Assembly (NCBI RefSeq): GCF_001434835.1
Contig: NZ_AZDV01000026.1
Coordinates: 586,073 to 650,072 of the forward strand
Reading direction: 5' to 3'
DNA from: Levilactobacillus acidifarinae DSM 19394 = JCM 15949
Lineage (GTDB): Bacteria > Bacillota > Bacilli > Lactobacillales > Lactobacillaceae
DNA length: 64,000 nucleotides
Shown: piece after piece, positions 25,781-33,616 of the stretch
Numbering within the stretch: position 1 is the stretch's first letter
How the letters are laid out: every line of letters starts with the position of its first letter
Program-made: the position numbers and the translations under genes
The notes under the pieces: model-generated
Seen by the model: only the letters and a program-made list of their open reading frames with translations
What the model was told of the DNA's origin: nothing
Database searches by the model: none

Positions 25781-26821
25781 CTAATTGAATAACCCCGTAA
25801 AGAAGTTGACGATTTGATGCCAGATTCGCGCGATAAAGTTCTCCGCTTGCTTGGCATCCGCACTATTAGCAAAATCTTTCACGCTGGCCATCTTGTTCCC
25901 AATGCTGTTAGCTAAATTATTCGCTACATTTTTAACATTGGACACGTAATTCTTACTGGTCGAGACTGGGGCTTGTTGGACCTTACTCAACGCGATTGAG
26001 ATGTTGTTGATTTGCGTTTGCGTAGTCTGGTTGGTAATCCCCTGCTTAGCTAAGGCCTTTTGCAACATCGCTTCAATATCGGCCTTGGTGGCTAGGTCGT
26101 TCCCGTTTTGCCGTTGTTTGGCTAGGTCTGAGGAGACCGACCCAACGGCCGCCATCAGCTTACCAGGATACTTTTTATCGCTACTATTGTCGTTAATTGC
26201 CGGTTGCGTGGCGTCCAGCACCCCGTTAGCAGCCTGCGTATTTTCCGCATTTAGGGTTAACCCGTCTTCGGCTAAGGCCTTATACACACCGGTCAGCGCG
26301 GATTCTCCGGACACCGATTTATCGGCCGTTACCGTAATGATCACGTCCTTGACCCCGGCCATAGTGGCCACCATTGAATACTGTTGGGCCGTTACCTGAG
26401 TAATGTTATCACTACCGTTATACTTGGCGATGTTGACCTTCACGCCCGACCCGGGATCGGCTGGTGCCAGCGCGACCGAACTGATCATGCTGGCGTCCGT
26501 GGTTCCCGCTGAGTTCAGATACTTGGCGTAATCACTGCCCGTTGCGGTCAATGCCGCGTAGTTGGACTTAACCCCTAAGGCCGAGGCGACGGTGTCCTTA
26601 TCCTCACTCGCCAGACCAGCACCGTAGACCACGTAGGCCTTCGAAAGCGCCTTAGTTTGAACGGTGCTACCGCTATCACTCGTCGTTGAACTGCTATCAC
26701 TCACCACCGAACTACTGTTGGTGGTATCGGTCGTATCCGCGTGACCGGCTAGTGCCTGGCCCCCTAAGGCCAAGGCTGCCGTGACCGTGGCAAGACCCAG
26801 TAAAAGTCGTTTGGCTTTCAT
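25781..26821 (-). CDS. Secreted DUF1002 domain protein
   Basis: A 346-residue protein with a signal peptide (LLLGLATVTAALALGGQALAG), a Ser/Thr/Asp-rich stretch (about 30-55), a DUF1002 domain (about 60-280; AYVVYGAGLASEDKDTVASALGV at its start) and a C-terminal amphipathic region ending in WHQIVNFFTGLFN. No enzymatic motif is visible and the family has no known function. I start it at the ATG at 26821, 7 nt after AGAGGAC, rather than seven codons earlier. It sits between two NlpC/P60 genes, so a wall-related role is plausible but unproven. Confidence 0.82.
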   Translation of the reverse strand: MKAKRLLLGLATVTAALALGGQALAGHADTTDTTNSSSVVSDSSSTTSDSGSTVQTKALSKAYVVYGAGLASEDKDTVASALGVKSNYAALTATGSDYAKYLNSAGTTDASMISSVALAPADPGSGVKVNIAKYNGSDNITQVTAQQYSMVATMAGVKDVIITVTADKSVSGESALTGVYKALAEDGLTLNAENTQAANGVLDATQPAINDNSSDKKYPGKLMAAVGSVSSDLAKQRQNGNDLATKADIEAMLQKALAKQGITNQTTQTQINNISIALSKVQQAPVSTSKNYVSNVKNVANNLANSIGNKMASVKDFANSADAKQAENFIARIWHQIVNFFTGLFN

Positions 26822-26932
26822 TAATCTGTCCTCTTCTTTCACGAATATTATCTGACCCTAAACTCAGTATAGCATGGTCCCCACAACTTACGCGGGTTCA
26901 CCCGTGACCTTAGAGGATTCTTCATTTATTAC

Positions 26933-27823
26933 CTATTGCCAGAAACGTCGACCACCCGCATATTCGGCCGCGTACGGGGCCTGGGCTAATGACGTCATTG
27001 TCACGGTTTCGCCGGGTTTCGGGGCGTGCAACATCTGGCCCTTCCCCGCATAGATGCCCACGTGATGGATGGTCCCAGTGCCGTGATCATGGGCGAAGAA
27101 GACCAAGTCACCGGGAGCCAAGGCTTCGGGGGCGATGGGATAACCGCTGGTAAACTGGTCTTGAGCATCCCGCGGAATGGTATAATCTAACGCCCGGTGT
27201 AACGCATAGACCAATCCGGAACAGTCAAATCCTTGAGGGGTAATTCCGCCCCACAGGTACGGGGCGCCTAAAAATTCTCGTCCGAGCGCTAGTAGCCGAT
27301 CGCCATCATCAACCCCACCCAGGGTTAAACGCGCGGCCTGCGCACTGATCTGGCCACTTCCCAGCGGCGTCAATACCTGGATATGCTGAGCATCCTGGCC
27401 CGTCGTGGTTAACACCGTTCCTAACGGTAACGTCAGGGTCACCTGTCCTTGAGCGTCCAATAACGGCGTTTCCGCCTGAACTAACCGGACCGTAGTCGTC
27501 GGATAATCGAGCTCCTGATCATGGGTGGTCAGTTGGCTTACCGGTATCCAGCCGGGATAACCCCGCCGTTCCAAGCGCGTGGCCTGCTGCTTCACGAAGA
27601 CGTGTGCCCAGTCTCCTTGCACCTGATCTAAAATCACCCGGTCGTTTAACAGTGCCTGGGTCACCATCGCATTTTGATCCGTCAGTGCTACTTGATCCGC
27701 CACGCTTAATTGGGCTAACCAAGTGGCAATATCCGGTGCTTGAAAATAGGCCTGAGCCGCCTTGGCTTTGGTCGGTGCGGCCCACACAATCGCTGTCGGC
27801 ACCTTTACCCGTCGAATTTCCAT
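26933..27823 (-). CDS. Cytoplasmic NlpC/P60 peptidase, YkfC-like
   Basis: A 296-residue peptidase without a signal peptide. SH3-like domains occupy about 1-165 and the NlpC/P60 domain about 175-296. The triad is visible: Cys 201 (FDCSGLVYAL), His 254 (IHHVGIYAGK) and His 266 (MLHAPKPG). This matches gamma-D-glutamyl-diamino-acid dipeptidases such as YkfC, which degrade imported muropeptides in the cytoplasm. A recycling role fits the presence of murQ about 6 kb away, but the two are not in one operon. Confidence 0.85.
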   Translation of the reverse strand: MEIRRVKVPTAIVWAAPTKAKAAQAYFQAPDIATWLAQLSVADQVALTDQNAMVTQALLNDRVILDQVQGDWAHVFVKQQATRLERRGYPGWIPVSQLTTHDQELDYPTTTVRLVQAETPLLDAQGQVTLTLPLGTVLTTTGQDAQHIQVLTPLGSGQISAQAARLTLGGVDDGDRLLALGREFLGAPYLWGGITPQGFDCSGLVYALHRALDYTIPRDAQDQFTSGYPIAPEALAPGDLVFFAHDHGTGTIHHVGIYAGKGQMLHAPKPGETVTMTSLAQAPYAAEYAGGRRFWQ

Positions 27824-27891
27824 AAAACCGCCTCCAAATCCATTTGCCTCAAATATACCAATAATCTTAGGCGGTGACTAGTTAATCACCG

Positions 27892-27922
27892 AAAAAAGAT
27901 CAGGTCTCCCGACCTGATCTTT
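27892..27922 (-). terminator. tkt terminator
   Basis: Minus strand AAAGATCAGGT-CGGG-complement followed by TTTTTT. Confidence 0.92.
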
Positions 27923-27939
27923 CCTATTAATGGGGTGAA

Positions 27940-29964
27940 CTAGTTTAAGTTGAGGTACGTTTGAACGACCCGTTCCGGTGTGAACCCGGCCATGGCAATG
28001 ACCTGTTCGCCGTTCCCACTGGCCCCAAACCGATCTTGTGAGATGACCGCACCGTCCAAGCCGGTGTATTGGCACCACCCTAGACCACTGGCCATTTCAA
28101 TGGCCACCCGCCGCCGCAACGCTTTAGGTAAGACCTTTTCGCGGTAATCGGTCGATTGTTCATTGAAGGCCTCAAAGCTGGGAATGGAAACGACCCGCAC
28201 ATCGTGGCCCTGGTCTAACAATTGCTTTTGCGCCGCCAAAGCCACTTGGACTTCGGATCCGGAAGCAATAAGAATGCCTTCAGCTTGTACCTGCGCATCG
28301 GCAACGACGTAACCGCCACGTTTAACCCCGGCGTGGACGCGTTGCGCCGGCTTCGGTAACGTTGGGAGCCCTTGACGCGTTAAGACGATTGCCGTCGGGT
28401 GGTCGGTGGCTTGCAATGCCGCCAACCAGGCCGCTGCGGTTTCGTTCCCGTCGGCTGGCCGGTACACCGTTAGGCCCGGAATCGACCGTAACGCCGCGAG
28501 TTGTTCAACGGGTTCGTGGGTTGGGCCGTCTTCACCAACGGCTAAGGAATCGTGCGTAAACACGTAGATAACGGGCAATTTTTGCAGGGCGGCCAACCGA
28601 ATGGCCCCCTTCATGTAATCGGAAAAGACGAAGAACGTCGAGCCGTATACCCGGCTACCACCGTGAAGGGCGATCCCGTTCATGGCCGCCGCTTCCGCAA
28701 ATTCCCGGACCCCGAACCACAGATTTTTACCAGTCCGGTTCGTGGCACTGAACCGATCCTCATCGGCAACGTTCGTCTTATTGGAACTAAAGAGGTCGGC
28801 CGAGCCCCCCCAGAGGTTCGGGCACGCCGCGCTGAGCCGTTGGAGAATCTCGTGACCACTGGCCCGAGAGGCCAACTGGTCTTTCTTGTAATAAGTTGGT
28901 AACTGTTCGGCCAGATTCTTCGGTAAGGTTTGGCTGATGCCCTGTGCAAATTGGGCGGCTAAGCCGGGTTCCGCGTTAGAGTAATGGGCCACCAGATTCG
29001 ACCATTCTTGGTGACTGGCCCAGCCACGCGCCTTAATAGTGCTCATAAACCGGTTATGCACTTCCGTCGGTACCGTGAACGGATCGTTATGCCAGTTATA
29101 GAAATCGCGCGTTGCCGCGAGGTCTTCGGCATTTAGCGGCGCACCGTGAACCTTGTTGGTCCCGGCATGCGGGCTCCCCGCCCCAATCTGCGTCTTCACT
29201 TCGATCAGGGTTGGTCCGTTCTGGTTGTCCTTGGCCGCGTTGATATCCGTGTCGATGGCGGTCAAATCATTGCCATTTTCTACTCTTAAGTAGTTCCAGC
29301 CGTAGCTCATAAAGCGTTGACCCACGTTATCGTGGCAGGCATTGCTCAATGGACCGTCCAGGGAAACATCGTTAGAGTCGTACAGCACGATCAGTTTATT
29401 TAATTGTAACTGACCCGCTAAACTAGCGGCTTCGGCAGCGACCCCTTCCATCAGGTCCCCGTCACCACAAATGGCGTAAGTATAATGATCGACCACATCA
29501 TAATTGGTTCGGTTATAGGTTGCGGCTAAATGGCTTTCCGCCATCGCCATCCCCACGGCCATGCCAACGCCTTGGCCCAACGGACCCGTCGTGGCATCCA
29601 CCCCGGGCGTCACACCGTATTCCGGGTGACCGGGCGTTTTACTGCCTAATTGGCGGAAGTGCATCAAGTCGTCGCGCGTCACCGCAAACCCACTCAGATT
29701 CAGCAGGCTGTACAACATGGCGGAGCCGTGACCGGCCGATAACACGAACCGGTCACGGTTAAACCATTGTGGGAACGATGGGTCCACGCGCAAGTGCCGG
29801 GAGAACAGCACGTAAGCCATTGGCGCAACGCCTAACGGCAATCCGGGATGACCGGACCGGGCCCGGGAGATCATATCCATACTGAGCATCCGTACCGCCG
29901 TCACGGCTTGGGTGTCCACTGCATCAAAATTCGCTTGTTGTTCAATTGCTTTTTCATTTAACAT
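27940..29964 (-). CDS. tkt: Transketolase
   Basis: A 674-residue thiamine diphosphate enzyme of the pentose phosphate pathway. Signature segments: RDRFVLSAGHGSAMLYSLL, the ThDP motif GDGDLMEGVAAEA...DSNDVSLDG, and DSLAVGEDGPTHEPVEQL in the pyrimidine domain. It interconverts C5/C4 and C3/C6/C7 sugar phosphates. Expressed alone from a TTGCAA-17-TATAGT promoter, with a palindrome in the leader. It lies beside ribokinase and a LacI-type regulator, so the block looks devoted to pentose use. Confidence 0.96.
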   Translation of the reverse strand: MLNEKAIEQQANFDAVDTQAVTAVRMLSMDMISRARSGHPGLPLGVAPMAYVLFSRHLRVDPSFPQWFNRDRFVLSAGHGSAMLYSLLNLSGFAVTRDDLMHFRQLGSKTPGHPEYGVTPGVDATTGPLGQGVGMAVGMAMAESHLAATYNRTNYDVVDHYTYAICGDGDLMEGVAAEAASLAGQLQLNKLIVLYDSNDVSLDGPLSNACHDNVGQRFMSYGWNYLRVENGNDLTAIDTDINAAKDNQNGPTLIEVKTQIGAGSPHAGTNKVHGAPLNAEDLAATRDFYNWHNDPFTVPTEVHNRFMSTIKARGWASHQEWSNLVAHYSNAEPGLAAQFAQGISQTLPKNLAEQLPTYYKKDQLASRASGHEILQRLSAACPNLWGGSADLFSSNKTNVADEDRFSATNRTGKNLWFGVREFAEAAAMNGIALHGGSRVYGSTFFVFSDYMKGAIRLAALQKLPVIYVFTHDSLAVGEDGPTHEPVEQLAALRSIPGLTVYRPADGNETAAAWLAALQATDHPTAIVLTRQGLPTLPKPAQRVHAGVKRGGYVVADAQVQAEGILIASGSEVQVALAAQKQLLDQGHDVRVVSIPSFEAFNEQSTDYREKVLPKALRRRVAIEMASGLGWCQYTGLDGAVISQDRFGASGNGEQVIAMAGFTPERVVQTYLNLN

Positions 29965-30036
29965 CTCATAAAACCTCGCTTTGAGTTGACCGGACCACTC
30001 ACGGCCATCCGTTTTAAGTGATGATGCTAAACGCTA

Positions 30037-30052
30037 ATTTTACCGGTAAAAT
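30037..30052. promoter_or_regulatory. 16-bp palindrome in the tkt leader
   Basis: ATTTTACCGGTAAAAT is a perfect palindrome about 18-33 nt downstream of the predicted tkt start site, a classical repressor position. Confidence 0.45.
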
Positions 30053-30076
30053 CGACGTCCTTCATCGACTTTTCTA

Positions 30077-30105
30077 ACTATACCAATTCAGAAAGATAAT
30101 TGCAA
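30077..30105 (-). promoter_or_regulatory. tkt promoter
   Basis: Minus strand TTGCAA (30105-30100), 17 bp, TGG-TATAGT (extended -10 at 30082-30077). Confidence 0.7.
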
Positions 30106-30187
30106 CCCCTCTCACAAAAGTTATTTTAACGGGGTTTATCGGAAATGTATTTTTAGATTGGCCACTATACCGTTCCTATACCAATTG

Positions 30188-30197
30188 CAACCGGTTG
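30188..30197. promoter_or_regulatory. CAACCGGTTG palindrome upstream of tkt
   Basis: A 10-bp perfect palindrome about 90 bp upstream of the tkt -35 that shares the ACCGGT core with the leader palindrome at 30037-30052. The 311-bp gap between rbsK and tkt otherwise holds the rbsK terminator and the tkt promoter. Confidence 0.3.
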
Positions 30198-30210
30198 TTT
30201 TAAGTGGTTC

Positions 30211-30252
30211 AAAAAAGCGGTGTTTTCCGAAAAAATCGAAAAATACCGCTAC
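30211..30252 (-). terminator. rbsK terminator
   Basis: Minus strand AGCGGT-A-TTTT... pairs with ...AAAA-C-ACCGCT across an ATTTTTT loop and is followed by TTTTTTG. Confidence 0.8.
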
Positions 30253-30276
30253 TTAGTTTGTTAGTTTTCTGAAAGA

Positions 30277-31197
30277 TTACTTTTGACTCGCCGCGATCAC
30301 TTGATCGTAGGTTGGAATCGACGGCATTGCGCCCAAGCCCTGAACCGTTAAGGAGCTGGCCCGTTGTGCAAAAACTAACGCCGTTTCAATGTTGCTCAGA
30401 TCCGGCTTTAATTGTGAACTCAGCGCCCCAATGAAGGTATCTCCGGCCGCCGTGGTATCCACCGCCTTCACCTTAAAGGCGGGAACGAAACCAGACCCCG
30501 CCGCCGTTGAGTAGTATGCACCCTTACTGCCGACCGTAATGATCAGGTTCTTAGCACCCATCTCCTGGAACTTCTTGGCGTTAGCGTCCATGGACGCCAC
30601 ATCAGTCACTTCAATCCCGGTTAAGATGGCACTTTCCGTTTCGTTCGGGACCACCAAATCCGTAACCTTTAAGATGGCCGGATCAATCTTAGCGGCGGGA
30701 GCGGGGTTCAAGATGGTCGTGACCCCGTGTTGCTTCGCAATCGTGAAGGCCGTTAAGGTTGCGGCTTGGGGCGTTTCAAACTGCGTAATCAAGAAATCTG
30801 CTTTCGCAATTTCGGCTTCAACGGCCGCCACTTCTGTCGACTTGATTTGTTGGTTAGAACCCCCGTAGACCAGGATACTGTTTTGACCGGCTTCATCCAG
30901 TAAGATGAATGCCGAGCCCGTCCCCACCGCCGGATCGGTCACAATGGCACTGGTATCGATATGGTCGTTATTCAACGATTCCACCATGAAGCGGCCCGCA
31001 TCGTCATTTCCGACCTTCCCGATAAACCGGGTTACGGCCCCGGCCCGTGCAGCAGCGACGGCTTGGTTCGCTCCTTTACCTCCAGCAGCACTGGTCTTAT
31101 TTTCCGTCGATAACGTTTCACCTGGTTGTGGCATCCGCGCCAACCGTAACGTCGTATCAACGTTTAAACTCCCTAAAACTGTCACCTGATTTGCCAT
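30277..31197 (-). CDS. rbsK: Ribokinase
   Basis: A 306-residue PfkB-family kinase that phosphorylates ribose. Motifs: GSLNVDTTLRL, SAAGGKGANQAVAAARAG and the catalytic DTTAAGDTFIGAL. I start it at the ATG at 31197 (MANQVTVLG), 11 nt after AAGGAG; the in-frame GTG four codons earlier overlaps that ribosome site. It follows the LacI-type regulator, with a LacI-type operator in its leader. No ribose transporter or rbsD is adjacent. Confidence 0.94.
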   Translation of the reverse strand: MANQVTVLGSLNVDTTLRLARMPQPGETLSTENKTSAAGGKGANQAVAAARAGAVTRFIGKVGNDDAGRFMVESLNNDHIDTSAIVTDPAVGTGSAFILLDEAGQNSILVYGGSNQQIKSTEVAAVEAEIAKADFLITQFETPQAATLTAFTIAKQHGVTTILNPAPAAKIDPAILKVTDLVVPNETESAILTGIEVTDVASMDANAKKFQEMGAKNLIITVGSKGAYYSTAAGSGFVPAFKVKAVDTTAAGDTFIGALSSQLKPDLSNIETALVFAQRASSLTVQGLGAMPSIPTYDQVIAASQK

Positions 31198-31229
31198 AAT
31201 GACCTTCACTCCTTCGTTCTCTATAACGT

Positions 31230-31243
31230 GTAAAACGTTTTAC
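31230..31243. promoter_or_regulatory. Candidate RbsR operator
   Basis: GTAAAACGTTTTAC, a perfect 14-bp palindrome with a central CG, typical of LacI-family operators. It lies 33 bp upstream of rbsK and 70 bp downstream of the regulator gene, so it would control rbsK directly. It could also be read as a poor cre site. Confidence 0.6.
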
Positions 31244-31315
31244 GCACTGACGACGTAATTTTCGTTCATTTTGACTACTTGTAAGATTACCATATTCCGA
31301 AAGGGCTTACAAGGA

Positions 31316-32332
31316 TTATTTCTGTTGGTTCACCGGCCCCGTGCTCTCCCGTTGTCGTAGGTCGACCGGTAAGTCGACCGTTTGCCCACTTTGACGCCGA
31401 TTATGAATTCGATTGATCAACAATTCCGTGGCTTGCTCACCCATGGTGACCACCGGTTGGTGCACGCTACTGAGCTTGGGAACCACGTACTCGTCGAGGT
31501 CGATGTCATCGTACCCTAACACGGAAAGATCAGCTGGCACCCGCAGTCCCCGTTCGTGTAGGCCGCGAATCAAGCCCAATGCCGTTTCGTCATTAATGGC
31601 AAAAACCGCCGTCGGGTGTTGGTCGATCACGGCCGCCGCAGCCTGGTAGCCACCCAGCTTCGTCATCGGCGACTGAACCACGTTCGCCGCGGTCAACGTC
31701 ACCCCCGCCGCTTGGAGCGCTTGGCGAAAGCCGGCTAAGCGGACGGTCAAGTTCTGCGTCGGTTGCTCGGGCATCACCACGGCGATGCGGCGGTGTCCCA
31801 GGGCTAACAGATGTTGCGCCGCCAATTGGCCGCCCCGGGTATCGTCGATACGGATCCGGTCCAGACTGGGCCCCCCATTTTGGTCGATCAACAGGTACGG
31901 AATCCCGTTTTTCTTGAGAATGTTATCGATGGCCTCCCCAGTGATCGACGCACTCGCAATGATCAGGCCATCGACCGCGCGCTTAATCAGTTCTTGAAGG
32001 TAGTAACTCTCAAGTTCTTGGTCGTGATTAGCCCCAAAGATCAACGGGATAAAGTGCCGTTCCCGACTAGCCGCCTGAACTCCCTTGATAAACATACTAA
32101 AGAAGGGGTTCCCCAGGTTAGGCACCAGGACCCCGATTGTTTGAGCGGACTTCATAATTAAATTCCGCGCGTTAAAGTCGGGCACGTACCCCATTTCTTC
32201 TTGAAGTTGGTGTACGCGATGGCGCGTATCCAGGCTAAACCGTTCACCCTTACCGTTTAAGATTTGTGAGACCGTTGTGACCGAAACACCAGCTGCCTCG
32301 GCAAGGTCTCGAATCGTTACTTTTCGTGTCAT
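31316..32332 (-). CDS. rbsR: LacI-family regulator, probable ribose repressor RbsR
   Basis: A 338-residue regulator. The N-terminal helix-turn-helix is TIRDLAEAAGVSVTTVSQILNG, followed by a hinge with NARNLIMKSAQTIGVLVPN and a periplasmic-binding-like sugar domain (NPFFSMFIKGVQ, INDETALGLI, LGYDDIDLDEY). I start it at the ATG at 32332 after GGAGGG. Being directly upstream of rbsK, with a LacI-type palindrome between them, it most likely controls ribose use; the effector is inferred from context. Confidence 0.85.
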   Translation of the reverse strand: MTRKVTIRDLAEAAGVSVTTVSQILNGKGERFSLDTRHRVHQLQEEMGYVPDFNARNLIMKSAQTIGVLVPNLGNPFFSMFIKGVQAASRERHFIPLIFGANHDQELESYYLQELIKRAVDGLIIASASITGEAIDNILKKNGIPYLLIDQNGGPSLDRIRIDDTRGGQLAAQHLLALGHRRIAVVMPEQPTQNLTVRLAGFRQALQAAGVTLTAANVVQSPMTKLGGYQAAAAVIDQHPTAVFAINDETALGLIRGLHERGLRVPADLSVLGYDDIDLDEYVVPKLSSVHQPVVTMGEQATELLINRIHNRRQSGQTVDLPVDLRQRESTGPVNQQK

Positions 32333-32363
32333 AGGACCCTCCACACCATTACGTTTTTCTTAA

Positions 32364-32369
32364 ATTATA
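32364..32369 (-). promoter_or_regulatory. -10 element of the LacI-family gene
   Basis: TATAAT on the minus strand, about 32 bp before the ATG. No consensus -35 is found, which leaves room for activation from the palindrome at 32404-32427. Confidence 0.45.
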
Positions 32370-32403
32370 CCCCACTGGGCGGTCCTACGGTGGGCTTTTT
32401 CGG

Positions 32404-32427
32404 AAATTGGTCTGGTTCGACCAATTT
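32404..32427. promoter_or_regulatory. Inverted repeat AAATTGGTC-N6-GACCAATTT
   Basis: Perfect 9-bp arms around a 6-bp centre. No T run follows on either strand, so it is not a terminator. It lies between the reductase terminator and the regulator promoter. Confidence 0.5.
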
Positions 32428-32433
32428 AAACAC

Positions 32434-32463
32434 AAAAGGCGATGCCCCCAGGGACATCGCCTA
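32434..32463 (-). terminator. Terminator of the aldo/keto reductase
   Basis: Minus strand AGGCGATG and CATCGCCT arms around TCCCTGGGGG, followed by TTTTG. Confidence 0.8.
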
Positions 32464-32474
32464 AATTATTTTAT

Positions 32475-33464
32475 TTATGCTTTAAGAATCTTATCAATGG
32501 CGGCCAATTCTTCCGGATCAAACGTCAAATTTTGCACGGCCTTCACGTTTTCATAAAGGTGCTCCGCCTTGGAAGCACCGGTAATTACGCTGGTCACTAC
32601 GGGATCGTGGAGTAACCAAGCCAAGGCCATGTGGGATAATTTCTGACCCCGACTGTGGGCAATCTGATTCAACGCCTGTAATTTATGCCAAATCTTGTCC
32701 CGACCATCCTTAAAGATGTATTGGCTCGACCAATGAATGTTAACGTCGTCCGGAATGCCATCCAGATACTTATCCGTTAACAGGCCTTCCGCCAAGGGAC
32801 CATAGGCCATGATCCCCGCGTTATTTTCCCGCATTCGGTCGAATAACCCATCTTGGGCGGTCTTTTGGTTCAACATGTTGTAAGACACCTGATCCATCAC
32901 GAACGGTGTGTGCAGGTCCTTAAAGATCTTGACCATTGCCATGGCTTGGGGCGCCGTGTAGTTAGAAATCCCCACGTACAAGGTCTTTCCTTGCTTGACC
33001 AGGTCATCTAAAGCCACGGCCGTTTCTTCGGGTGACGTTTCAGCGTCGTACCGGTGACTGTAGTAAATATCCACGTAGTCTAAGCCCATCCGTTCCAGCG
33101 ATTGATCCAACGACGCAATCAAGGCCTTGCGGGAACTCATCTGGCCGTAAGGGCCGGGCCACATATGAAAGCCCGCCTTGGTACTGATGACCATCTCGTC
33201 ACGGTAAGCTTCCATCTCCCGGTGAAAAACCTGGCCGAAGAGTCGTTCGGCTTCCCCGGTACCGGGACCGTAGTTAGCGGCCAAATCGAAACTAAAGATG
33301 CCAGCGTCAAACGCCTTTAAAATAATGTCGCGGGTGTCGGCGTAGTTCGCGTCTTCCCCAAAACTGTGCCACATTCCAAAGGAGATCGCGGGAAGTTGAA
33401 ACCCCGTGTTGCCGGCGCGTCGAATCGGCATTTTTTCGTATCGGTGTTCATCTGCTACGTACAT
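32475..33464 (-). CDS. Aldo/keto reductase, Gpr/YghZ-like
   Basis: A 329-residue NADPH-dependent reductase. It resembles E. coli YghZ (L-glyceraldehyde 3-phosphate reductase) along its length: RYEKMPIRRAGNTG at the start, FDLAANYGPGTGEAERLFG (catalytic Tyr), STKAGFHMWPGPYGQMSSRK (catalytic Lys), DYVDIYYSHRYD (His) and VITGASKAEHLYENVKAV near the NADP site. I start it at the ATG at 33464 by homology. The frame is open upstream to an ATG at 33554, but those 30 residues do not look like the family. A separate 36-codon ORF occupies that leader. Confidence 0.85.
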   Translation of the reverse strand: MYVADEHRYEKMPIRRAGNTGFQLPAISFGMWHSFGEDANYADTRDIILKAFDAGIFSFDLAANYGPGTGEAERLFGQVFHREMEAYRDEMVISTKAGFHMWPGPYGQMSSRKALIASLDQSLERMGLDYVDIYYSHRYDAETSPEETAVALDDLVKQGKTLYVGISNYTAPQAMAMVKIFKDLHTPFVMDQVSYNMLNQKTAQDGLFDRMRENNAGIMAYGPLAEGLLTDKYLDGIPDDVNIHWSSQYIFKDGRDKIWHKLQALNQIAHSRGQKLSHMALAWLLHDPVVTSVITGASKAEHLYENVKAVQNLTFDPEELAAIDKILKA

Positions 33465-33558
33465 GTAATTGCCACATTCCTTTCTGCTCCATACCAATGA
33501 TGCGGTTAAGAACGACTCGGCTAAACGATGCCGGACAGTCGTCCTTAATCTCATCCAT
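33448..33558 (-). CDS. Possible 36-codon leader ORF overlapping the reductase start
   Basis: The ATG at 33558 lies 6 nt after a perfect AGGAGG and opens MDEIKDDCPASFSRVVLNRI..., ending at a TGA (33450-33448), 17 nt inside the reductase gene. The promoter -10 ends only a few bases before AGGAGG, so the transcript would begin at or near this ribosome site. It may be a leader peptide that couples translation, or the ribosome site may serve the ATG at 33554 in the reductase frame. No homologue is recognised. Confidence 0.35.
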   Translation of the reverse strand: MDEIKDDCPASFSRVVLNRIIGMEQKGMWQLHVRSR

Positions 33559-33572
33559 CTTATACCTCCTAA

Positions 33573-33601
33573 AGTATAGAGAATTGGTGTGGACCAGTCA
33601 A
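33573..33601 (-). promoter_or_regulatory. Aldo/keto reductase promoter
   Basis: Minus strand TTGACT (33601-33596), 17 bp, TATACT (33578-33573). Near-consensus. The -35 abuts a TTGGG-TCGACCAA partial palindrome (about 33602-33616). Confidence 0.75.
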
Positions 33602-33616
33602 GTTGGTCGACCCAAT

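Noticed and set aside
33465-33554. N-terminal 30-residue extension of the aldo/keto reductase
   Set aside because: Homologues begin at the equivalent of 33464 and the extra residues look random, though the strong ribosome site upstream is kept as a separate finding.
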